Shown piece after piece: positions 1-6,307 of a stretch of 7,006 nt of DNA (position 1 is the stretch's first letter; the number at the start of each line of letters is the position of its first letter). The stretch is from Anaerocolumna sp. (GTDB taxonomy: Bacteria; Bacillota; Clostridia; Lachnospirales; Lachnospiraceae), in contig JAQSYR010000064.1 of NCBI GenBank assembly GCA_029256035.1, positions 1 through 7,006 on the forward strand, read 5' to 3'. The notes under the pieces were generated by a model. The model saw only the letters and a program-made list of their open reading frames with translations. It was not told the DNA's origin and ran no database searches. The translations under genes were made by a program, and so were the position numbers.

Positions 1-2
1 TT

Positions 3-470
3 TTATGGTAAATATTGTTCGCTAATGGAAATTACAACTTTATCTTTTGTTACTATATTACACAGTACTTCACGTGTAGATAATAATTCTTCCAGTTCTT
101 CTATACTAGAGAGTTCTAATCTAGCTTCCTCAAGAAGTTCAACGGATGTGGTTTCATTATAAGAGATAGTCTCTAATCCAGAATCTGGGTTGTAGATAAA
201 GTATTCTGTTTCTAAATCTTCCTTCTTCTTACCTATTTCAGCCAACCGATTTTCATCATTGGCCAAAATCAGCTCTAGTACGTCTACTTCCATTTGTTTG
301 CTCTTTGTATCAATGGATTTTATCATAACCAGACTTTCAGCCAAATTATCTATTTCTTCCTTAGGCTTTCGGCTACAGCCTGTAATTCCTAGACAAAATA
401 CAGTTACAATTACTATAGTAAACATTGGATAGTACCATTTTCTTTTATTATACTTGCTTTTCATTTCCAT
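3..470 (-). CDS. Small putative lipoprotein of unknown function
   Basis: I do not recognise the family. The 155-residue product has a lysine-rich N-terminus, a hydrophobic stretch at about residues 14-30 and a lipobox ITGC, with Cys32 as the lipidation site. It should therefore be exported, cleaved by signal peptidase II and anchored to the outer face of the membrane, leaving a mature part of about 124 residues. The mature part is highly charged and glutamate-rich, with likely helical segments near residues 38-90 and 108-135 and a short beta-like C-terminus (about 136-150). No catalytic motif is visible. AAGGA lies 9 nt before the ATG at 470. A second in-frame ATG at 464 (AGAGG 9 nt upstream) would drop two residues and is equally plausible. 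The gene lies 85 nt after ptsG and has its own promoter, so it need not belong to the sugar operon. Its stop codon is almost at the window edge. Confidence 0.8.
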   Translation of the reverse strand: MEMKSKYNKRKWYYPMFTIVIVTVFCLGITGCSRKPKEEIDNLAESLVMIKSIDTKSKQMEVDVLELILANDENRLAEIGKKKEDLETEYFIYNPDSGLETISYNETTSVELLEEARLELSSIEELEELLSTREVLCNIVTKDKVVISISEQYLP

Positions 471-520
471 AGGCCTCTTTCCTTCATTTAATAATTACAA
501 AATAAGTAATAGATAAAATT

Positions 521-549
521 ATTATATTCAAGAACCCTTGGAAAAGCAA
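521..549 (-). promoter_or_regulatory. SigA-like promoter for the lipoprotein gene
   Basis: On the minus strand a perfect -10 TATAAT (521-526) is preceded, with a spacer of exactly 17 nt, by TTGCTT (544-549), which matches the first three bases of the -35 consensus. Transcription would start near 514, giving an untranslated leader of about 43 nt before the ATG at 470. The weak -35 and AT-rich surroundings lower certainty. Confidence 0.5.
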
Positions 550-555
550 ATATAT

Positions 556-2688
556 TTATTTAACCATTAAAAATTTCTCCTGTTTCAAAACTTTACCTTC
601 TGCTACAAGAGTAAAATCATTATAATTGTCTGTATTACTAACAATGATAGGTGTTACACATCGATATCCGGCTTCCGCAATACTCTTTATATCAACATTG
701 GCCAGAATATCACCTTTTTTAATTACATCTCCACCTTTTACTTTTACGTCAAAGTACTTGCCATTTAATTGAACAGTATCAATTCCAATATGAATTAATA
801 ATTCTAACCCGTCATTTGATGCAAGTCCAATGGCATGCTTTGTATCAAATACCATAGATACGGTACCATCAAAAGGAGCCACTACAATTCCTTCCTCTGG
901 GTCAATTGCAGCACCATTACCAAGCATTCCTTCGGAAAATACTCCATCGTTAATCTCTTTTAAAGGCATTACTTTACCTGACATTGGAGCAAATACCTCA
1001 TGAGTTTCACTTGTACCATTGTCTGTGCTAACTAACTTTTTATCTTGCTCCAAATCAGCTGTTCCTAAGACATCATCACTTGCCTGATTTGCTAAATAAT
1101 CATCAAGATTTGATTTTATAACAGTTACTTTAGGTCCATAGATAACCTGAACTCCATTACCTTTTTTTATTACTCCTGCTGCCCCGGATTCCTTTAAGGC
1201 ACTTTCATTTACTAAACTGGAATCATATACCGTAGTACGCAGCCTTGTTGCACAGCAATCAACATCACTAATGTTCTTTTTACCGCCTAATCCTTTTGTA
1301 ATAAGAGCGGATACATCATCCTGTCCTGCTGAAGGATTAACTTTTCCAGCCGTTTTATTTTCATTTTTTGCATTAACATCTGCTCTAGTATAAAGTTTAA
1401 CTTCTTCGCTATCTTCTTCTCGACCCGGAGTCTTGAAATTGAATTTTTTAATTAAAAAGCTAAATAAGAAATAATATACTATAAAATAAACAAGTCCTAC
1501 CCAGACAACATTTAGCCAACTGGTCTTAGCATTTCCCTGTAAAATACCAAATAAGAACAAGTCAATAAATCCACCGGAAAATGTCATACCAACACCAACA
1601 TTTAAGATATGCATTAACATATAAGCCAAGCCAGCGAAAATTGAGTGAATAACATATAAAACTGGAGCTACAAATAAAAATGTAAATTCAAGTGGTTCTG
1701 TTATACCAGTTAACATAGACGTTAATGCCGCAGATACTAATAAACCGCCTACCAGTTTTCTCTTTTCAGGTTTCGCACATCGATACATTGCCAGGGCTGC
1801 TCCTGGAAGACCAAATATCATAAGTGGAAACTTACCAGACATAAATCTGGTTGCTGATACACTAAAATGTTCAATTCCAGGGGTAGCAAGTTCAGCAAAG
1901 AATATGTTTTGTGCTCCTTCAATTAATTTTCCACCAATGGTTGCTGTACCGCCAACTGCAGTCTGCCAAAATGGTAAATAAAACACATGATGTAAACCAA
2001 ATGGTATTAATGCTCTTTCCATAATTCCATAAATCCAAGTGCCCGCATAGCCAGACTGTAAAACCAAGTCACCAACCCGATAGATTCCAACCTGCACTGG
2101 CGGCCAGATATAAAACATTGCAATTCCTACAATCAGATATACTATAGAACTAATAATAGGCACAAATCTGGTACCTCCAAAGAAAGATAACACCTGAGGA
2201 AGTTCAATTTTATAATACCTGTTATGCAGTGCTGCTACGCCAAGTCCAACAATAATACCACCAAATACACCAATCTGTAAGGATGTAATACCCAGCACAT
2301 CTGTTGTTGAACCAGCAAGCATTGATTCTGTGCCACCATTAATATTAATCATGGCACCTATTGAGGTATGCATAATAAAGAAAGCGATTGCCGCTGATAA
2401 AGCAGCTACATCCTTTTCTTTTTTAGCCATACCAATGGCTACACCCATTGCAAATAAAATGGGAAGATTGGCAAATACAATATTACCTGCTGCACTCATT
2501 ACAGATAAAATAGAATAGGCTATGGTTCCTGGTCCCATAATATTCATTAGTCCATAGGTTTCTAACATTGTGGCATTGGTAAAAGAGCCACCAATTCCAA
2601 GAAATAACCCTGCTACTGGTAAAATAGCAATTGGAAGCATGAAGGATCTTCCAACACGTTGCAAAACACCAAAAATTTTGTCTTTCAT
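556..2688 (-). CDS. ptsG: PTS glucose-type EIICBA permease
   Basis: This integral membrane sugar permease of the phosphoenolpyruvate phosphotransferase system imports and phosphorylates its sugar, most likely glucose. The 710-residue product has the full IIC-IIB-IIA order. The IIC domain (about 1-418) has multiple membrane helices, the motif GLHHVFYLPF (231-240) and the signature GITEPLEFTF (328-337). EIIB (about 455-535) carries the phosphocysteine in CCATRLR, with Cys479 aligning to the active residue and an extra Cys478 before it. EIIA (about 563-705) has His618 (TKHAIGL) and the phosphoacceptor His633 (LLIHIGID). IIC-IIB-IIA order separates it from beta-glucoside permeases, which are IIB-IIC-IIA, and the sequence resembles Bacillus PtsG closely. 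N-acetylglucosamine or another glucose-family sugar is not excluded. AAGGAGAG ends 6 nt before the ATG. Expression is predicted to depend on antitermination at the upstream RAT. No frameshift or missing key residue was seen. Confidence 0.93.
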   Translation of the reverse strand: MKDKIFGVLQRVGRSFMLPIAILPVAGLFLGIGGSFTNATMLETYGLMNIMGPGTIAYSILSVMSAAGNIVFANLPILFAMGVAIGMAKKEKDVAALSAAIAFFIMHTSIGAMININGGTESMLAGSTTDVLGITSLQIGVFGGIIVGLGVAALHNRYYKIELPQVLSFFGGTRFVPIISSIVYLIVGIAMFYIWPPVQVGIYRVGDLVLQSGYAGTWIYGIMERALIPFGLHHVFYLPFWQTAVGGTATIGGKLIEGAQNIFFAELATPGIEHFSVSATRFMSGKFPLMIFGLPGAALAMYRCAKPEKRKLVGGLLVSAALTSMLTGITEPLEFTFLFVAPVLYVIHSIFAGLAYMLMHILNVGVGMTFSGGFIDLFLFGILQGNAKTSWLNVVWVGLVYFIVYYFLFSFLIKKFNFKTPGREEDSEEVKLYTRADVNAKNENKTAGKVNPSAGQDDVSALITKGLGGKKNISDVDCCATRLRTTVYDSSLVNESALKESGAAGVIKKGNGVQVIYGPKVTVIKSNLDDYLANQASDDVLGTADLEQDKKLVSTDNGTSETHEVFAPMSGKVMPLKEINDGVFSEGMLGNGAAIDPEEGIVVAPFDGTVSMVFDTKHAIGLASNDGLELLIHIGIDTVQLNGKYFDVKVKGGDVIKKGDILANVDIKSIAEAGYRCVTPIIVSNTDNYNDFTLVAEGKVLKQEKFLMVK

Positions 2689-2694
2689 CTTTAA

Positions 2695-2702
2695 CTCTCC
2701 TT
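2695..2702 (-). promoter_or_regulatory. Ribosome binding site of ptsG
   Basis: AAGGAGAG on the minus strand ends 6 nt before the ATG at 2688. It lies well downstream of the leader terminator, so it appears only in transcripts that have read through that terminator. Confidence 0.8.
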
Positions 2703-2775
2703 AAATATTTATTTTATTATTATTAACTAGAAAATGCTTTCTTAGCAGACATAATTTGAAGAACTTTCCATGAAA

Positions 2776-2841
2776 TAAAAAAGACCAAAACCAGGAAGAC
2801 GCCATACATATAGTAGGTGCGTTCTTCTTAGCTTCAGTCTT
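2776..2841 (-). terminator. RAT-controlled leader terminator of ptsG
   Basis: The 5' arm beginning AAGACTGAAGC (2841 downward to about 2819) pairs with the 3' arm ending GGTTTTGGTCTT (about 2802 down to 2781). The long stem of roughly 20 bp includes several G-U pairs, one mismatch and a bulge, with a loop of about 16 nt. It is followed at once by six T (2777-2782). The first bases of the 5' arm, AAGACT, are also the 3' end of the RAT, so the two structures exclude each other. This is the standard design of LicT/SacY/GlcT-controlled leaders. Confidence 0.85.
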
Positions 2842-2863
2842 GCCTGCTGACCAGTCACAATCT
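2836..2863 (-). promoter_or_regulatory. RAT site of the ptsG leader
   Basis: The minus strand reads GATTGTGACTGG, then TCA, then GCAGGCAAGACT. This matches the conserved halves of ribonucleic antiterminator hairpins bound by LicT/SacY/GlcT proteins: an ATTGTNACTG half, a short loop and a GCAGGC half. It overlaps the 5' arm of the terminator that follows. Binding by the antiterminator encoded just upstream would stabilise this hairpin and allow transcription into ptsG. Confidence 0.88.
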
Positions 2864-2870
2864 GATTTAC

Positions 2871-2879
2871 AGTATAACA
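2871..2879 (-). promoter_or_regulatory. Extended -10 promoter candidate for ptsG
   Basis: TGTTATACT is an extended -10 element (TGnTATAnT type) placed directly after the licT stop codon (2880-2882). No convincing -35 box is seen 16-18 nt upstream, inside the licT 3' end. Transcription would begin near 2864, at the first bases of the RAT. This would give ptsG its own RAT-controlled transcript in addition to read-through from the licT promoter. Confidence 0.45.
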
Positions 2880-3722
2880 TTATTCATTGTCGGTACAGGA
2901 AATCCTTCTTAGGTGTACCGTTAAGAATATCATTTCTTCTTCTGAGATTTGCTTTCCTAAGAACTCTTTTACATAATCCCTAATCTTTGAAGCGCATTCG
3001 TAATCTTTTGCATAACGTTTCTTTATCATCTTCTGAAACGTTGCATCATCATCCTTTGTAATCTTGTTGTTGAAAAGTCTTTGTCCAAAGAATTTTAAAT
3101 GAGTTATAAATCTTTCATAATGCAAGGAGTTCTCATTGAAATCCATTTGATAAAAATTCTTTGTTATTTCTATAAGTTTTTGAATTAGTTCCGTTATTTT
3201 CATCATACTGGTGATATCAGTGTCTAACTCCGCATTAACAATATGTAATGCGATAAACCCTGCTTCATCAATGGATAACGATTCATTTAATCTGTCTTTG
3301 ATAATCTGAAGTGCCTGTAGCCCTATTTCATATTCTGGATGATAAAAATTCTTTATTTCAATCAATAAAGCATTCTTATATTCTAAGTTTTTGCGTTTTC
3401 TTTCAATGGCAAAACTTATATGATCCGTTAATGTAATGATTATATTCTCATTGAGCCGTTTCCCTAACTGTTTCATTGCCATTTCAATAATATCAGTACA
3501 GGTTGTTACGTACTCGTTTGGAACTTCTGCCAGCAAATCCTTTAACTTATTAGAATCCTTTTGATTTGCCATCTTGTATATTTTTTCAACTTTATCTTCT
3601 GGTATTTCGTCATTTGTGTTTTTTTGAAATCCGATTCCTAAACCCCTTAAGATGATTTCTGAACCGTTTTGGTCAACGGAACACACAATATTGTTATTAA
3701 TAACCTTGGTAATTCTAAACAT
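2880..3722 (-). CDS. licT: LicT/BglG-family transcription antiterminator
   Basis: This cytosolic RNA-binding antiterminator binds RAT hairpins as a dimer and prevents terminator formation. The 280-residue product starts at the ATG at 3722, which has GGGGTG 5 nt upstream and gives the canonical N-terminus MFRITKVINNN. A longer frame from 3755 would add 11 atypical residues. The RNA-binding CAT domain spans about 1-55, PRD1 about 65-170 and PRD2 about 171-280. The regulatory histidines are all present: H101 (TDHISFA) and H160 (IALHIVNAE) in PRD1, H208 (ITHLKFF) and H270 (LTVHLRR) in PRD2. They are each one position from the LicT residues 100, 159, 207 and 269. In this family the cognate EII inactivates through PRD1 and HPr activates through PRD2. 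Overall the sequence is closer to LicT than to GlcT, although the neighbour is a glucose-type permease. RAT/terminator leaders precede both this gene and ptsG. Confidence 0.92.
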   Translation of the reverse strand: MFRITKVINNNIVCSVDQNGSEIILRGLGIGFQKNTNDEIPEDKVEKIYKMANQKDSNKLKDLLAEVPNEYVTTCTDIIEMAMKQLGKRLNENIIITLTDHISFAIERKRKNLEYKNALLIEIKNFYHPEYEIGLQALQIIKDRLNESLSIDEAGFIALHIVNAELDTDITSMMKITELIQKLIEITKNFYQMDFNENSLHYERFITHLKFFGQRLFNNKITKDDDATFQKMIKKRYAKDYECASKIRDYVKEFLGKQISEEEMIFLTVHLRRISCTDNE

Positions 3723-3727
3723 TTCTG

Positions 3728-3733
3728 CACCCC
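3728..3733 (-). promoter_or_regulatory. Ribosome binding site fixing the licT start
   Basis: GGGGTG lies 5 nt before the ATG at 3722. It supports that start over the upstream in-frame start at 3755, which lacks a good site and would place non-family residues before the conserved CAT domain. Confidence 0.6.
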
Positions 3734-3773
3734 ATGCATAAATATTATAGAGCAAAAATTTACCCTATAAATG

Positions 3774-3823
3774 AAAAAAACCCTCTTTGAAAGAACAATA
3801 GAACGATTCTTATCAAAGTTGGT
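3774..3823 (-). terminator. RAT-controlled leader terminator of licT
   Basis: The 5' arm ACCAACTTTGATAAGAA (3823-3807) pairs with the 3' arm TTCTTTCAAAGAGGGT (3795-3780). It forms ACC/GGT, then a 2x2 internal loop, then six pairs CTTTGA/TCAAAG, a bulged T and five pairs AAGAA/TTCTT. The loop is 11 nt, and the stem is followed by a run of T (3774-3780). The base of the 5' arm overlaps the RAT 3' end, so folding is mutually exclusive. The terminator lies before the licT start codon, so licT would be autogenously controlled. Confidence 0.85.
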
Positions 3824-3848
3824 CTCGCCTGCTTACCAGTCACAATCC
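3821..3848 (-). promoter_or_regulatory. RAT site of the licT leader
   Basis: The minus strand reads GGATTGTGACTGG, then TAA, then GCAGGCGAGACC, a clear RAT. It differs from the ptsG RAT at only a few positions, and the conserved ATTGTGACTGG and GCAGGC halves are identical. It starts about 12 nt after the predicted transcription start and overlaps the following terminator. Confidence 0.9.
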
Positions 3849-3866
3849 ACATACACTTCTAAAGTT

Positions 3867-3895
3867 AGGATATCATAACTTTTACAAAGTGTCAA
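3867..3895 (-). promoter_or_regulatory. SigA promoter of the licT-ptsG unit
   Basis: A perfect -35 TTGACA (3890-3895) is separated by exactly 17 nt from the -10 TATCCT (3867-3872, 4 of 6 consensus). The expected start is near 3860, so the RAT lies at the very 5' end of the transcript, as antitermination requires. AT-rich DNA upstream could act as an UP element. Confidence 0.8.
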
Positions 3896-3954
3896 TATGA
3901 ATATTTTTACAAACAAGATTCCCTATGAATGGTTTTGAATCAGCTATCCTATTT

Positions 3955-4602
3955 CTAAACTTTCGATGTTGTTAAACCCATCGCAGCCATTTTATTCATA
4001 ATCTGCCTTTTTACAGTAAATTTACTTAGTATCTCACTTCGTTCATTAAATTTGCATCCATATAAATAACCACGTTCCAGTTTTTGTGAGTTTACCAATT
4101 GACCTGTTAACAATATTTGATATCCTTCCCATACTTCATAGACAAAACTTATGGTAATTGCGCCCTCCAGATTAACTCCGGAAACAATTCCCATGCCGTT
4201 TACACTAATATCTTTTAGGACACCTTGGCACTTATTTTCATGTCCGTCTCTAAATTTCACTGTAAGCATAATTTGCTCCCCGATAAATACTCGAAATGCT
4301 TCTCTTCTATTTTGGCGTTCTGCATTGTTCTCACATATTACTATATAAATGTAATTCTCGTTAAACTTTCTTAGTTCAAGTTTCACCGGATGAAAGGTTG
4401 TAATTCCATCATTGGCCTTATAAATAATTTTTACATCCTCCATTTCGGATTCCGGTATAGGAATATTTTTATCCAAAATAGCAGGGATGTACATTACATT
4501 ATTGCTAGCATTTCTTTTTTCTACTAGCATAGAACGAGCTATCTCTTTATACATAAAATTAAGCTCAATTTCCGTTCCCTCAGGTATCATGTTAATATAC
4601 AT
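3955..4602 (-). CDS. YcgR-like PilZ-domain c-di-GMP receptor
   Basis: The product is a soluble protein that should bind cyclic di-GMP and pass the signal to a target, for YcgR-type proteins usually the flagellar motor. With the ATG at 4602 it is 215 residues long. An N-terminal YcgR-N/PilZN-like beta domain (about 5-90) precedes the PilZ domain (about 97-205). Both ligand motifs are intact: RxxxR in RREAFR (R100 and R104) and DxSxxG in DISVNG (131-136). No signal peptide or membrane helix is seen. AAAGGAAG lies 11 nt before this ATG, immediately after the stop codon of the cyclase gene. A TTG at 4632 in the same frame would add ten residues and overlap the upstream gene, but has no ribosome site. 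The short gap to the GGDEF gene suggests co-transcription, pairing a c-di-GMP maker with a c-di-GMP sensor. The actual output target is not shown here. Confidence 0.88.
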   Translation of the reverse strand: MYINMIPEGTEIELNFMYKEIARSMLVEKRNASNNVMYIPAILDKNIPIPESEMEDVKIIYKANDGITTFHPVKLELRKFNENYIYIVICENNAERQNRREAFRVFIGEQIMLTVKFRDGHENKCQGVLKDISVNGMGIVSGVNLEGAITISFVYEVWEGYQILLTGQLVNSQKLERGYLYGCKFNERSEILSKFTVKRQIMNKMAAMGLTTSKV

Positions 4603-4613
4603 TTTTGAATAAA

Positions 4614-4621
4614 CTTCCTTT
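4614..4621 (-). promoter_or_regulatory. Ribosome binding site fixing the PilZ gene start
   Basis: AAAGGAAG directly follows the stop codon of the cyclase gene (4622-4624) and precedes the ATG at 4602 by 11 nt. The spacer is slightly long, but this is the only purine-rich site near either candidate start. It implies translation coupled to the upstream gene. Confidence 0.55.
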
Positions 4622-6271
4622 CTATGATTCAAACATGTTTTTTATAAATGTTCTATTTCTTCCCATACTTTTACCCTTATATAATTCCTTATCTGCTATT
4701 TGAATCATATTGGTTAACTTGTCATAGTTTGCAATTCTTCCAAATACTCCACCAACACTTATAGTTAATATCTGGCTATCATTCTCAATGGAATAAGACA
4801 ATGCCAAATTCTCAACTTCATTTCTTAATAAGTCACCTAGCTCTTTTGCCTGATCATAATTAATATTTTCTGCATAATACAAAAATTCTTCTCCTCCGTA
4901 TCTTGCAAAAACATCTTTTCTCTTTGTTTGTATCTCTTTCAAACAATTAGCGACTTTAATAAGGCATTTATCTCCTTCCGGATGCCCCCAGCAGTCATTA
5001 TATTTTTTAAAATTATCAATATCTATTATAAATAAAACTACAATAAGATCTGAATCAGCTTCTTCCCATGTTTTGTTCAAATGTTTGTTTATGTATCTTC
5101 TATTAGGAACTTGTGTAAGTTCATCTTCATATAATTTCTCTTCTAATTTCTGGTTTAGTTGTTGTATCTTTTCAAGTTCCCGTCTTTGATTCAAAATTTC
5201 CATTTCTAATCGTTGATCCATTAACTCATTGTTTGTATATTTTTGCTTACCATCTAAGTGCTCAAATTCTAATTTTAATATCTCCAGCTTATTACCAATA
5301 AGCAACGCGGTAACTTCCTGCTCTACTCCGTGGTATTTTTTATAGTAAGCCAGTGCAGTTTCAAAATCTCCTGTTTTTTCATAGTAATCTGCCGCTGTTT
5401 TTAACACCATACTCAACTTTTTCTTTGCATTTGTTTCTTCTGCATATTGTTTTGCTTTGTCCAAATAATAAAAAGAAGCTTTTTTATCCTTTTCAAATTC
5501 CAGCATAGCAATATTTAATAAGATATCAATTGCATAGAACTTGTTGCTTATACTGTCAATTTTCTTAAGAGCTTTAATGAAATAATCTTTCGCCTTCTCA
5601 CTCTCTTTATTAACATAATAAACTTTGCCTAATCTATTTTCTACTTCGCTCAGAATCACCATGTCTTTTTCCTGTTTTAAGATATCATAGCTTTGTGCAA
5701 AGTAATCCATAGCCTTGGAATGCTGATTCCGTAGAAAATAGATTTCACCAATGTTACTAAGTATTGATGCTGCATTTATTTTTAAATCCGAATTGTAACA
5801 TAGATTAAGAGTCTTTTGGTAATATTCTAAAGCTACATCAAATTGCAATGTCTCACGAAATACTTCACCGATATTGTTTAAGACACAACTCATTAAAAAG
5901 TCATCTTTACAAGTCTCCAGTAAATCCATTGCTTGCCTTAAGTAGTTTAGTGCCTGTTCATACATGGAACTATAAAAATAAGCAATACCAATTAAATTAA
6001 GGGAACGCACTACACCTATGGTATCATTTAATTCTTTCAATATGCCTAATGCGTGGAATGTATACTCCAGCATTTTATGATTCTCTGACTTTACTCTACA
6101 GGCCATTGACATACCAAGAAGTGCATAAGCCTCTTCACTTTTTAACTGGTTCTCTTTTGACAGCTGATATAATTTTTTACATAGTTTATAGGACTTATCT
6201 GGATTTGCTGTAGATAAATCTTTTGCTTCCTTAAGTTTCCTAATTATTTCACTTTGCAAATTATTTTTCAT
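4622..6271 (-). CDS. TPR-GGDEF diguanylate cyclase
   Basis: This is a predicted cytosolic diguanylate cyclase making c-di-GMP from two GTP. With the ATG at 6271 it has 549 residues. About 25-335 are tetratricopeptide repeats, visible as recurring LNNIGEVF, LSNIGEIYF and AMDYFAQS type helices. A glutamine- and glutamate-rich coiled coil (about 335-385) leads into GGDEF (about 383-546). The catalytic motif is RYGGEEF (GGEEF 459-463), with the metal-binding stretch IIDIDNFKKYND and GHPEGD conserved, so activity is expected. Where an RxxD inhibitory site would sit, five residues before GGEEF, the sequence is KRKD (450-453), so the arginine is replaced by lysine. There is no membrane segment or signal peptide, so input probably comes through TPR contacts. 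AAGGGAG lies 4 nt before the ATG at 6271; an in-frame GTG at 6289 would add six residues. The gene lies 36 nt after the MCP gene and 19 nt before the PilZ gene. Confidence 0.9.
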   Translation of the reverse strand: MKNNLQSEIIRKLKEAKDLSTANPDKSYKLCKKLYQLSKENQLKSEEAYALLGMSMACRVKSENHKMLEYTFHALGILKELNDTIGVVRSLNLIGIAYFYSSMYEQALNYLRQAMDLLETCKDDFLMSCVLNNIGEVFRETLQFDVALEYYQKTLNLCYNSDLKINAASILSNIGEIYFLRNQHSKAMDYFAQSYDILKQEKDMVILSEVENRLGKVYYVNKESEKAKDYFIKALKKIDSISNKFYAIDILLNIAMLEFEKDKKASFYYLDKAKQYAEETNAKKKLSMVLKTAADYYEKTGDFETALAYYKKYHGVEQEVTALLIGNKLEILKLEFEHLDGKQKYTNNELMDQRLEMEILNQRRELEKIQQLNQKLEEKLYEDELTQVPNRRYINKHLNKTWEEADSDLIVVLFIIDIDNFKKYNDCWGHPEGDKCLIKVANCLKEIQTKRKDVFARYGGEEFLYYAENINYDQAKELGDLLRNEVENLALSYSIENDSQILTISVGGVFGRIANYDKLTNMIQIADKELYKGKSMGRNRTFIKNMFES

Positions 6272-6275
6272 TCTA

Positions 6276-6282
6276 CTCCCTT
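6276..6282 (-). promoter_or_regulatory. Ribosome binding site fixing the cyclase gene start
   Basis: AAGGGAG lies 4 nt before the ATG at 6271. The alternative GTG at 6289 would put this site inside the coding region and has no comparable purine-rich site of its own, so the ATG is preferred. Confidence 0.6.
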
Positions 6283-6307
6283 GTCCCACTCATAATTTCA
6301 CTATCAA

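Noticed and set aside
529..540. CAAG-GGTT-CTTG hairpin after ptsG as a terminator
   Set aside because: A 4-bp stem without a T-run. It lies in the spacer of the predicted lipoprotein promoter.
2330..2518. Open reading frame of 62 codons on the plus strand
   Set aside because: It lies fully antisense to the EIIC coding region of ptsG and has no recognisable protein features, so it is a shadow frame.
3744..3749. TATAAT just upstream of licT as a second promoter that would bypass the leader terminator
   Set aside because: No acceptable -35 at 16-18 nt and no TG extension. The resulting leader would be very short, and such boxes are common by chance in AT-rich DNA.
3917..3941. GATTC/GAATC inverted repeat after the PilZ stop codon as an operon terminator
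   Set aside because: Only a 5-bp AT-rich stem with a large loop, followed by an interrupted T tract. Too weak to call, although some terminator is expected here before the licT promoter.
4151..4348. Open reading frame of 65 codons on the plus strand
   Set aside because: It lies antisense to the PilZ domain, whose motifs are intact, and shows no protein family features.
6270..6293. Six-codon mini-ORF (ATG at 6293, TAG just before the cyclase ATG)
   Set aside because: It has no good ribosome site of its own, and its purine-rich sequence is better explained as the Shine-Dalgarno region of the cyclase gene.
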